From: Pseudonocardia terrae
Lineage (GTDB): Bacteria > Actinomycetota > Actinomycetes > Mycobacteriales > Pseudonocardiaceae
Assembly: GCF_021343995.1 (NCBI RefSeq)
Contig: NZ_JAJTTE010000068.1
Location: 1-32,986, forward strand
Reading direction: 5' to 3'
DNA length: 32,986 nt
This document shows positions 1 through 7,350 of this stretch, in pieces; position 1 is the first letter of the stretch; every line of letters starts with the position of its first letter. The position numbers and the translations under genes were made by a program. Under the pieces are notes generated by a model. It made no database searches. It saw nothing but the letters and a program-made list of their open reading frames with translations, and was not told the DNA's origin.

Positions 1-476
1 TTCGTGTGTCACGACTCGCCCGAATCAGCGCGCTTCACCGGTGGATCCAGGCTGAATCGGGACTCGCTTCTGCTGTCGTCAGCAATGCTCTTGGACGCCA
101 AGCACCGTTGGAGCAAGTACAGACTGAAAACCCGAGGCTGGCCACCCGACCGGATGTCGACAGGGGGATCTATTGTCGGACAACGGGAGATCCAGCGGAT
201 GCGTGGACTGTTCGTGAGTGCAAGCCGATCGGTATTTGCTTGCGAACAGATCGCGGACGTGCGATCGGTTGGCAGGCCAGCCCACGAGTTGGTTGGACGA
301 ACCGAACCGGTTGCCGCGGATGCCCACGCGCCCCTTCCACGGGGCTGGGCGCAGGCTGGTTTTGCGCCGGTTGGGCCCTGGCGCCCGCAGCGGCCATAGT
401 CTCGCGGATGCCGTGCTTCTGCAGGGGACTCCTGCGGTAGGCGCAGGACCACGGTTTACGAGGTCTTCGCCCCCAT
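1..476. other. Left-edge region without a recognisable gene
   Basis: This stretch is less GC-rich than the rest of the window. Short open frames exist on both strands, but their translations show no family motif and no convincing codon bias or ribosome-binding site. Nothing in it resembles a tRNA. The only structure noted is the short hairpin at 430-448 after the glucanase gene, listed separately. It may hold the 3' flank of a gene outside the window. Confidence 0.5.
430..448 (-). terminator. Possible terminator after the csl operon
   Basis: A perfect 7-bp inverted repeat (TCCTGCG at 430-436, CGCAGGA at 442-448) with a 5-nt loop lies 28 nt beyond the stop codon of the GH6 gene in the direction of its transcription. 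There is no T-run, as is common in high-GC actinobacteria. The short stem makes this tentative. Confidence 0.3.
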
Positions 477-1505
477 CTACGTCGCCCGCTTCGCCAACCC
501 CAGCGCGTAGTCCGGGTACCACTGCCCCGCAGGGGGCTCCCCCGGCCGGCATGCCCCGTCCGACTCCCCCGGCCGCTTGACCCACAACAGATCATCGACC
601 AGCGGGTTGCCGGTCTGGGTCGTGGGCGGCGTTCCGAGAGCCCGGCCCGGCGGGTTGCAGAAGCTCGGGGCGCCGTCGACCTGGTCGGACCCCACCGGCC
701 CCGCGCCGTTGCGGCTGGTGTCGATCACGAAGTGGGCGCCGCCGAGCGCCTGCGAGATCTTCGTGCCGTAGGCGATGTTGTCCTGGGTGGTCCAGAAGTT
801 GGCGACGTTGAGCGCGAAGCCGTCCGCCCGCTTCACCCCCGACCGGTCCAGCGCTGCGGCGAGAGCGCCGGTGTCGGTGATGAAGCCGGGGTTGCCGGCG
901 TCGAGGTAGACCCGCGCGCCCGCGCCCTTGAGCTGGTCGATCGCCTCGCCGAGGAGCTCGTAGCGCTCGTCGCGCAGGTTGCCGTCCACACAGCCGGAGA
1001 TCTCGTGCGGCACTGCGTCGGGCTCGAGGACCACTGTGGCGCCGGTGCCGGCGAGCGCCGCGGCGAGGCCCTTGACCCACTGGCGGTACTGGCCGGCGTC
1101 GACCGCGCCGCCGCCCGAGAAGCTGCCGCAGTCCCGGTGCGGGATGTTGTAGCCCACCACCAGCGGCTTCTGGCCGGCCTGCTGCGCGCGCCCGACGTAC
1201 GCCCGGGTGTCGGACTCGACGGCCGCGGGATCGGCCGAGACCCACAGCGGGACCGGCTGCTCGGCGATCTTCCGGATCTGCTGGGCGTCGTCCGCGCGGC
1301 CCTGCTGCTCCCACGTCGTGACCTGTGCCGCGGCGGGGGTGGTCGGGTCGACGAAGAAGCCCGTCGGCGAGGTGACCGCCGACTGGGCCGTGGGCGTCGG
1401 GCTCGGCTGCTCCTCCGCCGTCGACGAGCAGCCGAGCGCGGCGGCGGCGAGCACGCCACCGGACAGGAGGCTGCTCAGCCAACGGGAGAGACGACGTCGG
1501 GCCAC
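477..1505 (-). CDS. cslZ: GH6 family glucanase lipoprotein (CslZ-like)
   Basis: Predicted beta-1,4-glucanase of glycoside hydrolase family 6, 342 residues from a GTG start. The N-terminus has basic residues, a hydrophobic stretch and an AALGC lipobox with Cys26, so the mature protein should be a surface lipoprotein. A short Ser/Thr/Pro linker follows. GH6 motifs are clear: YNIPHRDCGSFS (119-130), VVLEPDAVPH with the likely catalytic acid Asp163, VYLDAGNPG (199-207), FALNVANFW (230-238), FVIDTSRNG (259-267) and the WVKRPGESDG box (308-317). It is the third gene of the operon, 32 bp after glxA. In Streptomyces the same position is taken by the endoglucanase of the cslA-glxA cluster, where it is thought to process the glucan made at hyphal tips. 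The start was chosen because no usable start codon lies between the glxA stop and this GTG. Family is certain; the exact substrate is inferred from context. Confidence 0.93.
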   Translation of the reverse strand: MARRRLSRWLSSLLSGGVLAAAALGCSSTAEEQPSPTPTAQSAVTSPTGFFVDPTTPAAAQVTTWEQQGRADDAQQIRKIAEQPVPLWVSADPAAVESDTRAYVGRAQQAGQKPLVVGYNIPHRDCGSFSGGGAVDAGQYRQWVKGLAAALAGTGATVVLEPDAVPHEISGCVDGNLRDERYELLGEAIDQLKGAGARVYLDAGNPGFITDTGALAAALDRSGVKRADGFALNVANFWTTQDNIAYGTKISQALGGAHFVIDTSRNGAGPVGSDQVDGAPSFCNPPGRALGTPPTTQTGNPLVDDLLWVKRPGESDGACRPGEPPAGQWYPDYALGLAKRAT

Positions 1506-1537
1506 GTCGACCGATTCTGGCAGAGCCGTCTCCGGCC

Positions 1538-3496
1538 TCACGTGACGTGCACCCAGTGGGCCTTCGACGGCGTGCCCGCGCCGTCGACCAGGAACAGCAT
1601 GTAGTAGCCGGGCGGGACCAGGGTCGGCTGCGCGGGGATCGCGAGGTCCAGTGTGCCGTCCGGGTTCTTCGTGACGTCCAGGGCCACGGTGCGCTGCTCC
1701 ACGTCCGTGGCGTGCGTGGCCGCGGACGGCCTGATCAGCCGTGCCTTTGCGATCTGCCCGGCCTCCGGCGAGGAGACGGTGATCGTGGAGCCGAGGGTCG
1801 CGGTGTCCGGCCCCGCGGTGATCGTCGGCTGCGGACCATGGAACAGGTACGGCGGCGTGTAGATCTCGAGGCGCTGCTCGAAGGGCGCGGTCTTGGTGTC
1901 CGCCGCGTCCTTGAACAGCGAGTTGCCGCCCAGGGTCATCACCTGGCCGGTGGGCAGCAGGATGCCCTCCGAGTGGTAGTCGCGGCCGACGAACGGGTCC
2001 GCGGCGGCCGCGAGCGTGTTCGTGTCCGGGTGGTAGAGGCTCGCGACCAGGTTGTCGCTCGCGCCCTTGCCCCGGTAGTCGCGCGAGCCGTTCGCGATCA
2101 GCAGCGAGTCGTCGGGCAGTTGCACGACGTTCGGGTAGCGGGTCGGCACCGGCAGGTCGGGGCCGGGCGTGTAGGCCGCCCGCGGGCCCTTCTTGAGGTC
2201 GATGACGTCGATCCGCTTGCTGGTCAGCGGAGACTCGCCGACGCCGCCACCCCCGACCACGATCATTTTCTGGTCCTGGACGGGCCCGGCCCAGGCCGAG
2301 CCGCTCGTCTCCATCTGGTCGGCGTCGCGCAGACCGGCGACGGGCCGGAAGGAGTTGTCCCCGAGGTTCCAGAAGCCCGGGATGCGCCCCTGGTCGGCGG
2401 GACCGTAGCCGGCGTTGGAGCCGGTGTAGAAGAGCGTGCCCTCCTTCGCCGTCTGGAAGATCGCGGGGTAGGTCGGGAAGTAGCGGAACAGGTCCGGACG
2501 CTCGGTCCAGGTCTTCGTCTTCGGGTCGAAGATCTCGTTCTGGCCGGGCAGGATCACGCCGCTGCCGTCGAGGCCCGAGGTGGTGAGCACGGTGCCGTCG
2601 GGCAGCCCGGTGAGCGTCGGGTACCACCGCTTGTGGTTCATGTCCCCCACCCGCACGTACTCCTCGGTGAAGGGGTCGAACTCGTAGGACTGCTCGATGC
2701 CCTGGTAGTCCTGCTTGTCCATGGTCATCTTCTGGCCGAGGCCGTAGACGTTGTCGGCGTCGGGCCCGGTCAGGCCGGTGATCGAGTACTGGGTCGGGGT
2801 GTCCGTGACGCCGGCGGTGCCGGTGTCCGTGGACTCGACCCACACCTGCGTCTCGCTCGCGGTGACCCTGACGTTGCCGCGCCGGTCGATCGGGGTCTTG
2901 GTCGCGGGCTTGACGCTGAAGGCGTTGGTGGCGAGGTACCTGCGGCCGTCGGGCGCGCGGAACTCGGTGCCCTTCGGGAAGTCCCGGCCGGCGTCGGGGT
3001 TCTCGTTCTTGACGACGAGCTGCCCCGCCGCCTTGGTCACCGCGCCGTCGAGGATCTCGTAGCGCTGCGTGCCGCCGGCGACGAGGAGCTTGCCGTCGGA
3101 GAGGAAGGCGTGCCCGCCGCAGAACATGTCGTCGGGCGTCAGGACGATCCGGCCCTGGCCGGTCGCCGGGTCGTAGACCAGGGACTTGAAGGTGCCGGCG
3201 TCGAACTGGGTCTGGTCGTTGCCCGAGCCGGCCACGATCAGCAGCTTGCCGGTGGGCAACAGCGCCGCGTGGATGGCGTTGACCCGCAGGTCGGAGGGGA
3301 GGTCGATGACGTCCCACTTGCCGTACTGCGCCTTGTACTCGGCGCTGTTGATCAGTTTGTCGTGCTGGTAGTCGCTGACGAACGCCAACGCGGGCGGCAC
3401 GTTCACGGCCAGCAGAACACCGGGGACCGTCACGAGGGTGGCCAGCTTGCGGTGCCGGACCAACCCCCTCAGGACGGCGCGCAGGGCGCGCTTCAC
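1538..3496 (-). CDS. glxA: Copper radical oxidase GlxA (galactose oxidase-like)
   Basis: Mononuclear copper radical oxidase of the GlxA type, 652 residues. Residues 15-38 form a signal or anchor helix, so the enzyme faces the outside. Alignment by eye to galactose oxidase finds every active-site element: Cys126 in DMFCGGHAF (thioether partner), Tyr292 in RWYPT (radical tyrosine), Tyr507-His508 in RDYHSEG (axial Tyr and first His ligand) and His595 in THATDVEQR (second His ligand). The centre is a seven-bladed kelch-type propeller. The C-terminal ~100 residues match the DUF1929 Ig-like domain that supplies the last ligand. The GTG start overlaps the cslA stop in a GTGA, so the two are translationally coupled. 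GlxA of Streptomyces acts on the glycan made by CslA and is needed for its deposition and for development. Copper loading would need a chaperone that is not in this window. Confidence 0.97.
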   Translation of the reverse strand: MKRALRAVLRGLVRHRKLATLVTVPGVLLAVNVPPALAFVSDYQHDKLINSAEYKAQYGKWDVIDLPSDLRVNAIHAALLPTGKLLIVAGSGNDQTQFDAGTFKSLVYDPATGQGRIVLTPDDMFCGGHAFLSDGKLLVAGGTQRYEILDGAVTKAAGQLVVKNENPDAGRDFPKGTEFRAPDGRRYLATNAFSVKPATKTPIDRRGNVRVTASETQVWVESTDTGTAGVTDTPTQYSITGLTGPDADNVYGLGQKMTMDKQDYQGIEQSYEFDPFTEEYVRVGDMNHKRWYPTLTGLPDGTVLTTSGLDGSGVILPGQNEIFDPKTKTWTERPDLFRYFPTYPAIFQTAKEGTLFYTGSNAGYGPADQGRIPGFWNLGDNSFRPVAGLRDADQMETSGSAWAGPVQDQKMIVVGGGGVGESPLTSKRIDVIDLKKGPRAAYTPGPDLPVPTRYPNVVQLPDDSLLIANGSRDYRGKGASDNLVASLYHPDTNTLAAAADPFVGRDYHSEGILLPTGQVMTLGGNSLFKDAADTKTAPFEQRLEIYTPPYLFHGPQPTITAGPDTATLGSTITVSSPEAGQIAKARLIRPSAATHATDVEQRTVALDVTKNPDGTLDLAIPAQPTLVPPGYYMLFLVDGAGTPSKAHWVHVT

Positions 3497-5343
3497 GCGA
3501 TGGCTCCGATCTCGTCGTCGTTCTCACGGGGTTCGGGGACGGCACCCGTGCGCAGCAGGCCGGGCTGGGCCGGGATGGGCGGCTGCGGGTGGAGCGGCCG
3601 GACGGGCGCGGCGGCTCCGACCAGCTCGCTCGGGGACTGGGCCTGGACGGCGTCGTCGCGCTCGAGTGCCCAGAGGGCGAGCGGCGCGAGGCTGACCAGC
3701 AGGGCGATCGCCGGCCACATCATCACGTCGACGTTGGCGTAGCCGAGGACGACCGACGCGAGGAGTGCGGCGGCCAGCAGGGCGGACCACTGCAGGTGGC
3801 GACGGAAGGTGCGCAGCCGGTCCGGGGACGCCGCGTCGGCCTTCGGGGTCACCACGAACTTCGCGGGCCGGCGCAGCACGGTGGCGGTCAGCGCGCTCGC
3901 GTAGATCGGGGCGGAGAGGACCGACATCGCCATCCCGCGCAGCCCGGCGCTGCCGACCGCCTCGTAGGGACTGACGTTGTAGCGGCGGTTGCGGATGTAG
4001 ACCCACGCCTGGAACAGCGTGGCGTCGACGTAGAGGGCGAGCCAGAGCTCGGGCGGGACAACGATGCCGGCCACGCCGAAGGCCAGGTACAGGGTCGCGT
4101 TGACCGCGCCGAGGATCCAGCCGAGCGCCATCGACGGGTAGAAGGTCGTGATCAGCAGGTAGTGCAGCATCCGGCCCGGCGACAGCCGCAGGAACCGCCG
4201 CCAGAAGGAGCCGGAGAGGATCTCGAAGGTGCCCCGGGACCAGCGCAGCTGCTGGCTGAAGTAGTCGGTCCAGGAGGAGGGCCCCTCCCCCACCGCGACG
4301 ACGTCGGGTGTGTAGACCGAGCGCCACCGCCGGCCGGTCGCGGGGTTGCGGCGGGTGTGCAGGGCCAGGCCGGTGGCCATGTCCTCGGTGATCGAGTCCG
4401 CGAGGCCGCCGATGCACAGGAGTGCGTCGATGCGGACGGCGTTGTTCGTGCCGACCAGCATCGGGATCCCGTAGGCGTTGGCCGCGCGCTGGATCACGCT
4501 GTGGAAGGGGAACTGCTGGGACTCGGCCGCCTTCGTCACGAAGTTGTCGACGTTGGCGTAGCACTGCGGGCCGACCACGAACGCGACGTCCGGGTCGCGG
4601 AAGTAGCCGAGCATCCGCTCCGCGTAGTTCGGCAGCGGCACGTGGTCGGGGTCGACGGAGAGGAAGACGTCGTAGCGGTAGCCGTGGGCGTCGACCCAGG
4701 CGTTGTAGTTGCCGTGCTTGGTCTTCGCCTTGAAGAAGCCGCGGGGCTGGTTGTAGGCCTCGACGCCCTTGCGGGAGAAGTGGTACACGCCCGTCTCCCG
4801 GCACATCTCCTTGACGGCCGGGTCGTCGCCCTCGTCGAGGAGCCAGACGTCGAACCGGCCCTCGTGGCGGATCCGCCGAGCGGCCTCGAGCGTGGTCCGG
4901 ACCATCTCGATCGGTTCCTTGCCGGGCACGATCGTGGTCAGGAACGCCACCCGGAGGTCACTGGCGGGGCGGACCGGGATCGGGTCGCGCGCCAGGATCG
5001 AGGCCAAGGACAGCGACACGACGTTCACCAGGCGCAGGGCCTCGACCAACGCGATCGAGGCGATGACGAACACGTTGGCGGCTTGGGCGAAGGTGTTGCC
5101 GTCGACCTCGGGGCGGTGGCTGGGGTGCAGCAGCCACAGCACGAAGCCGATCTCGACGGCGACGTTGAGGACGACGATCGCGAGGGACCCCGCGTAGCGG
5201 CGGAAGCCGTCGGACTTGTGTACGCCCTTGAACTCGACACGGTAGGGGCGGTCAGTGGGGGGCTCGGTGGCGGGACCGGAGATCTCGCTGAAGGCACGGA
5301 CGCGTTCCTGCTCCCCGACTGGACTCGTCACGACTGATCCCAT
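3493..5343 (-). CDS. cslA: Cellulose synthase-like GT2 glycosyltransferase CslA
   Basis: Membrane-embedded processive family 2 glycosyltransferase that should polymerise a beta-glucan from UDP-glucose and extrude it. Numbered from the ATG at 5343 (616 residues): two helices at about 50-72 and 88-112; the cytosolic catalytic domain with WLLDEGDD (167-174), the DPDH motif at 231-234, TED at 319-321 (catalytic base) and QQLRW at 364-368; then about five further helices. This D,D,D,QxxRW pattern is diagnostic of cellulose synthase-like enzymes. There is no PilZ domain. The ATG at 5343 has a GAGAG ribosome-binding site; an in-frame GTG at 5403 would add 20 residues but lacks one. It is the first gene of the cslA-glxA-cslZ operon and overlaps glxA by 4 bp. 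In Streptomyces this unit makes a tip-localised glucan used in hyphal growth, attachment and pellet formation. Confidence 0.96.
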   Translation of the reverse strand: MGSVVTSPVGEQERVRAFSEISGPATEPPTDRPYRVEFKGVHKSDGFRRYAGSLAIVVLNVAVEIGFVLWLLHPSHRPEVDGNTFAQAANVFVIASIALVEALRLVNVVSLSLASILARDPIPVRPASDLRVAFLTTIVPGKEPIEMVRTTLEAARRIRHEGRFDVWLLDEGDDPAVKEMCRETGVYHFSRKGVEAYNQPRGFFKAKTKHGNYNAWVDAHGYRYDVFLSVDPDHVPLPNYAERMLGYFRDPDVAFVVGPQCYANVDNFVTKAAESQQFPFHSVIQRAANAYGIPMLVGTNNAVRIDALLCIGGLADSITEDMATGLALHTRRNPATGRRWRSVYTPDVVAVGEGPSSWTDYFSQQLRWSRGTFEILSGSFWRRFLRLSPGRMLHYLLITTFYPSMALGWILGAVNATLYLAFGVAGIVVPPELWLALYVDATLFQAWVYIRNRRYNVSPYEAVGSAGLRGMAMSVLSAPIYASALTATVLRRPAKFVVTPKADAASPDRLRTFRRHLQWSALLAAALLASVVLGYANVDVMMWPAIALLVSLAPLALWALERDDAVQAQSPSELVGAAAPVRPLHPQPPIPAQPGLLRTGAVPEPRENDDEIGAIA

Positions 5344-5769
5344 CTGACTCTCAGCAACCGGTGGGATCGCTCGTGCGGCAGCGCGGACGTGCTCCCCCTG
5401 CACGGAGAGTGGTGAGCCACGCTCCGCGCATCAGCCTTTCGAGGTCAGATCCTCAGGTGTTACTCAGGAGAATCGTTACTTTTCGTCCGGTTTGCTGCGT
5501 CGACTTTTCACTCGTGCCCCCGGACGGTCTAGCGTATTCGACTACTCAGTGTCGACTCGCACATCCTTGTAGACCAACCACGCACTCAGGTCGGCCGAGT
5601 ACGTCACAGGACCAAAGCCCCTGGCTCTCGTCAAAATTGACGACGGACCTGGCGATCATCACTTGTGACGATCCGTGATGGGCTGGGCTAACAGGGTCAC
5701 CGGAGCGGCCGACAAGCGGATCAGATGTGGATCGAGGGGTTCGCATCGGAGCCCGAGGAGTAGCCCGAC
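5344..5769. other. Divergent intergenic region upstream of cslA
   Basis: This relatively AT-rich region separates cslA (minus) from the sugar transferase remnant (plus). It should carry the csl operon promoter, but no convincing -35/-10 pair was picked out. It holds a perfect inverted repeat, CGTCAA-AA-TTGACG, at 5629-5642 and an ATCAC...GTGAT pair at 5658-5679, both possible regulator sites. No coding frame in it is supported. An AGGAG-containing ribosome-binding site near 5755-5760 precedes the ATG at 5770. Confidence 0.5.
5629..5642. promoter_or_regulatory. Inverted repeat upstream of cslA, possible operator
   Basis: CGTCAAAATTGACG is a 14-nt inverted repeat with perfect 6-bp arms around AA. 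Its AT-rich core stands out in this GC-rich DNA. It lies about 290 bp before the cslA start and about 130 bp before the sugar transferase remnant. No regulator is assigned. Confidence 0.3.
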
Positions 5770-6179
5770 ATGACCGCCGCGTTCGACGAGCTCACCGTCG
5801 ACCTCAGCAGCGTTCCCGTTCCCGCCCAGTGCCCGGCTCCGGTCGAGGCCGTCCGGGCGCTGGAGCTGCCGCCGACGCGGCGGGCCGGGGCTGCGTGGGC
5901 GGTGCTCAACGCGGTCGTCGCGGTGCTGATCGTGCTACTCGTCCTGCCGGTCCTGCTGGCCGTCGCGGTCGCGGTCAAGCTCGACGGCGGGCCGGTCGCC
6001 GGCTGATGGTCAAGCCGGGCATGGCCGGGCTGTGGCAGGTGTCCGGGCGCAGCGACCTGACCTGGGACGAGTCGATCACCCTCGACGCCCGCTACGTCGA
6101 CACCTGGTTTCCAGCCCTCGACCTCACGATCCTCGCCCTGACGCTCGGTACGGTCGTCAAGGGCGACGGGGCGTACTGA
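5770..6179 (+). pseudogene. Polyprenyl-phosphate sugar transferase remnant (internal deletion)
   Basis: This is a broken gene of the bacterial sugar transferase family (WcaJ/PssY-like), which moves a sugar phosphate from a nucleotide sugar to undecaprenyl phosphate to start exopolysaccharide synthesis. The first 78 codons (5770-6005) give a normal start with a ribosome-binding site and the typical membrane helix ending in KLDGGPV. The family continues there with FFRQTRVG, but here the frame runs into a stop. The next frame, from about 5990 to 6179, carries the family's C-terminus: RRLMVKPGMAGLWQVSGRS, then LDARYVDTW and a final KGDGAY. About 80-100 central residues, including the catalytic region, are missing, and the two halves are out of frame. 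Its last 23 bp overlap the patatin gene on the other strand. A second remnant with the same last 20 bases lies at 9028-9091. Confidence 0.88.
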
Positions 6180-7254
6180 GCTCCGAGGAGGTCACCCGCA
6201 CGGGGCCCGTGAGCAGCCACGCCATCAGCGGGAGGTCCGGCCGACGGATCTGCTGAAGTCGACGACGGAGCCCGCGGCTCGTGGCTGCGTACGCCTCGAG
6301 CGCCGTGCGGGCCAGAGCGCCCCGCGTGCAGGGGCCGATGAACGCGAACGGGACCTGCCGGTAAGCCCTGCCTCCTACGCTTCGGCCCTGAGACCCGACC
6401 AACCGGTTGACCCGACCCAGGTTCCGGAGGTCCTCGATCATCGGCTCGACGAGCGCGGCGTCCAGCACTGCGATGATGCTGTCGTCGACGTCGGGACACG
6501 CCGGGTACGGCAGCGGGGTCGTTACCGGTGGCACGGTCGCGGGATGGGTCGCCAGGACCACGAGCCGGTCGGCGCCGAGGTCGAGCGCGGGTTTGAGGGG
6601 CACGTTGAGCCGGACCCCGCCGTCGAGGAACCACTCGTCGCCGATTTGCCCCGGCGGGAACAGAACAGGGATCGCCGCGGACGCGAGGACGTGCTCCACG
6701 CCGATCGCGGCGCCCACGTAGTCGATCGGGCGGTCCTGAACCGGTGCCGGGACCGCTCCGCCGTCGACGAAGACCGTCGCCCGCCCGGTCGTGACCGACG
6801 TGGCGACCACCGCGACCCGAGTCACGCCGGTCGCGGTGTTGGTGTGCAGCCGCGTCCAGTTCACCTTGATCCGGGCCGTCTCGTACAGCGGGGCGGTGTC
6901 GACCAGCGACGTCAACCGCACGCCCGGGATGTGAGCGGTCTGACCGAGGAAGGTGAGTAGCCGGCCGAAACTCGATCGGACCACCGAGCTGAGGACGTCC
7001 TGCAGACTGATCCCCTGCCAGACTTGGAGCACCGCCGCCACCTGGTCCGCGACGGGGCGATGGGCATACGCCGCGAACAGGGCGGCGTTGATCGCGCCGG
7101 CGCTGGTCCCGACGTAGAGCGCGGGCCGCCGACCCTCTGCGTCCAGGGCCGGGAGCAGCACGGACAGGGCCCCGGCCTCGTACGCACCCCGAGCCCCACC
7201 ACCGGCCAGGACGACGCCGATCCGCTCCCCCGCCGCGACCTCGCGCTCCGCCAT
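6157..7254 (-). CDS. Patatin-like phospholipase family protein
   Basis: Predicted serine lipase or acyl hydrolase of the patatin family, 365 residues. The glycine-rich oxyanion loop GGGARGAYEAG is at 18-28, the nucleophile elbow GTSAG at 49-53 puts the catalytic Ser at 51, and LDGGVRLNVPL places the dyad Asp at 211. Both catalytic residues are therefore present and correctly spaced. There is no signal peptide or membrane segment, so it is cytosolic unless exported another way. The ATG follows a GGGGGGT ribosome-binding site. The last eight codons are antisense to the end of the sugar transferase remnant, which suggests that the 3' end was altered by a rearrangement. It is the last gene of a minus-strand run shared with the CAP-RCC1, M6-like protease and lipoprotein genes. 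Substrate is unknown; membrane phospholipid is the family default. Confidence 0.92.
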   Translation of the reverse strand: MAEREVAAGERIGVVLAGGGARGAYEAGALSVLLPALDAEGRRPALYVGTSAGAINAALFAAYAHRPVADQVAAVLQVWQGISLQDVLSSVVRSSFGRLLTFLGQTAHIPGVRLTSLVDTAPLYETARIKVNWTRLHTNTATGVTRVAVVATSVTTGRATVFVDGGAVPAPVQDRPIDYVGAAIGVEHVLASAAIPVLFPPGQIGDEWFLDGGVRLNVPLKPALDLGADRLVVLATHPATVPPVTTPLPYPACPDVDDSIIAVLDAALVEPMIEDLRNLGRVNRLVGSQGRSVGGRAYRQVPFAFIGPCTRGALARTALEAYAATSRGLRRRLQQIRRPDLPLMAWLLTGPVRVTSSELSTPRRP

Positions 7255-7350
7255 CCCGACCCCCCGGTTCCTAGCGGTGTCCAGTGGCGAGAGTCCGCGC
7301 AGGATCCGGCGGATACATCGACTTCCTTCGCTATCCGGGTTGATCTCCAG

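Noticed and set aside
4..452. Overlapping short open frames on both strands at the left edge
   Set aside because: None has a ribosome-binding site, family motif or consistent codon bias, and three frames are open at once, as expected by chance in GC-rich DNA.
477..3545. A single 1022-codon open frame running antisense-frame through glxA into the GH6 gene
   Set aside because: Only its last 342 codons (from 1505) show protein family motifs. The rest is the wrong frame of glxA, an Arg/Pro-rich product of high GC content.
3589..5337. Long plus-strand open frame opposite cslA
   Set aside because: Its translation has no motifs and mirrors the third-position GC bias of cslA, whose own frame shows all GT2 motifs.
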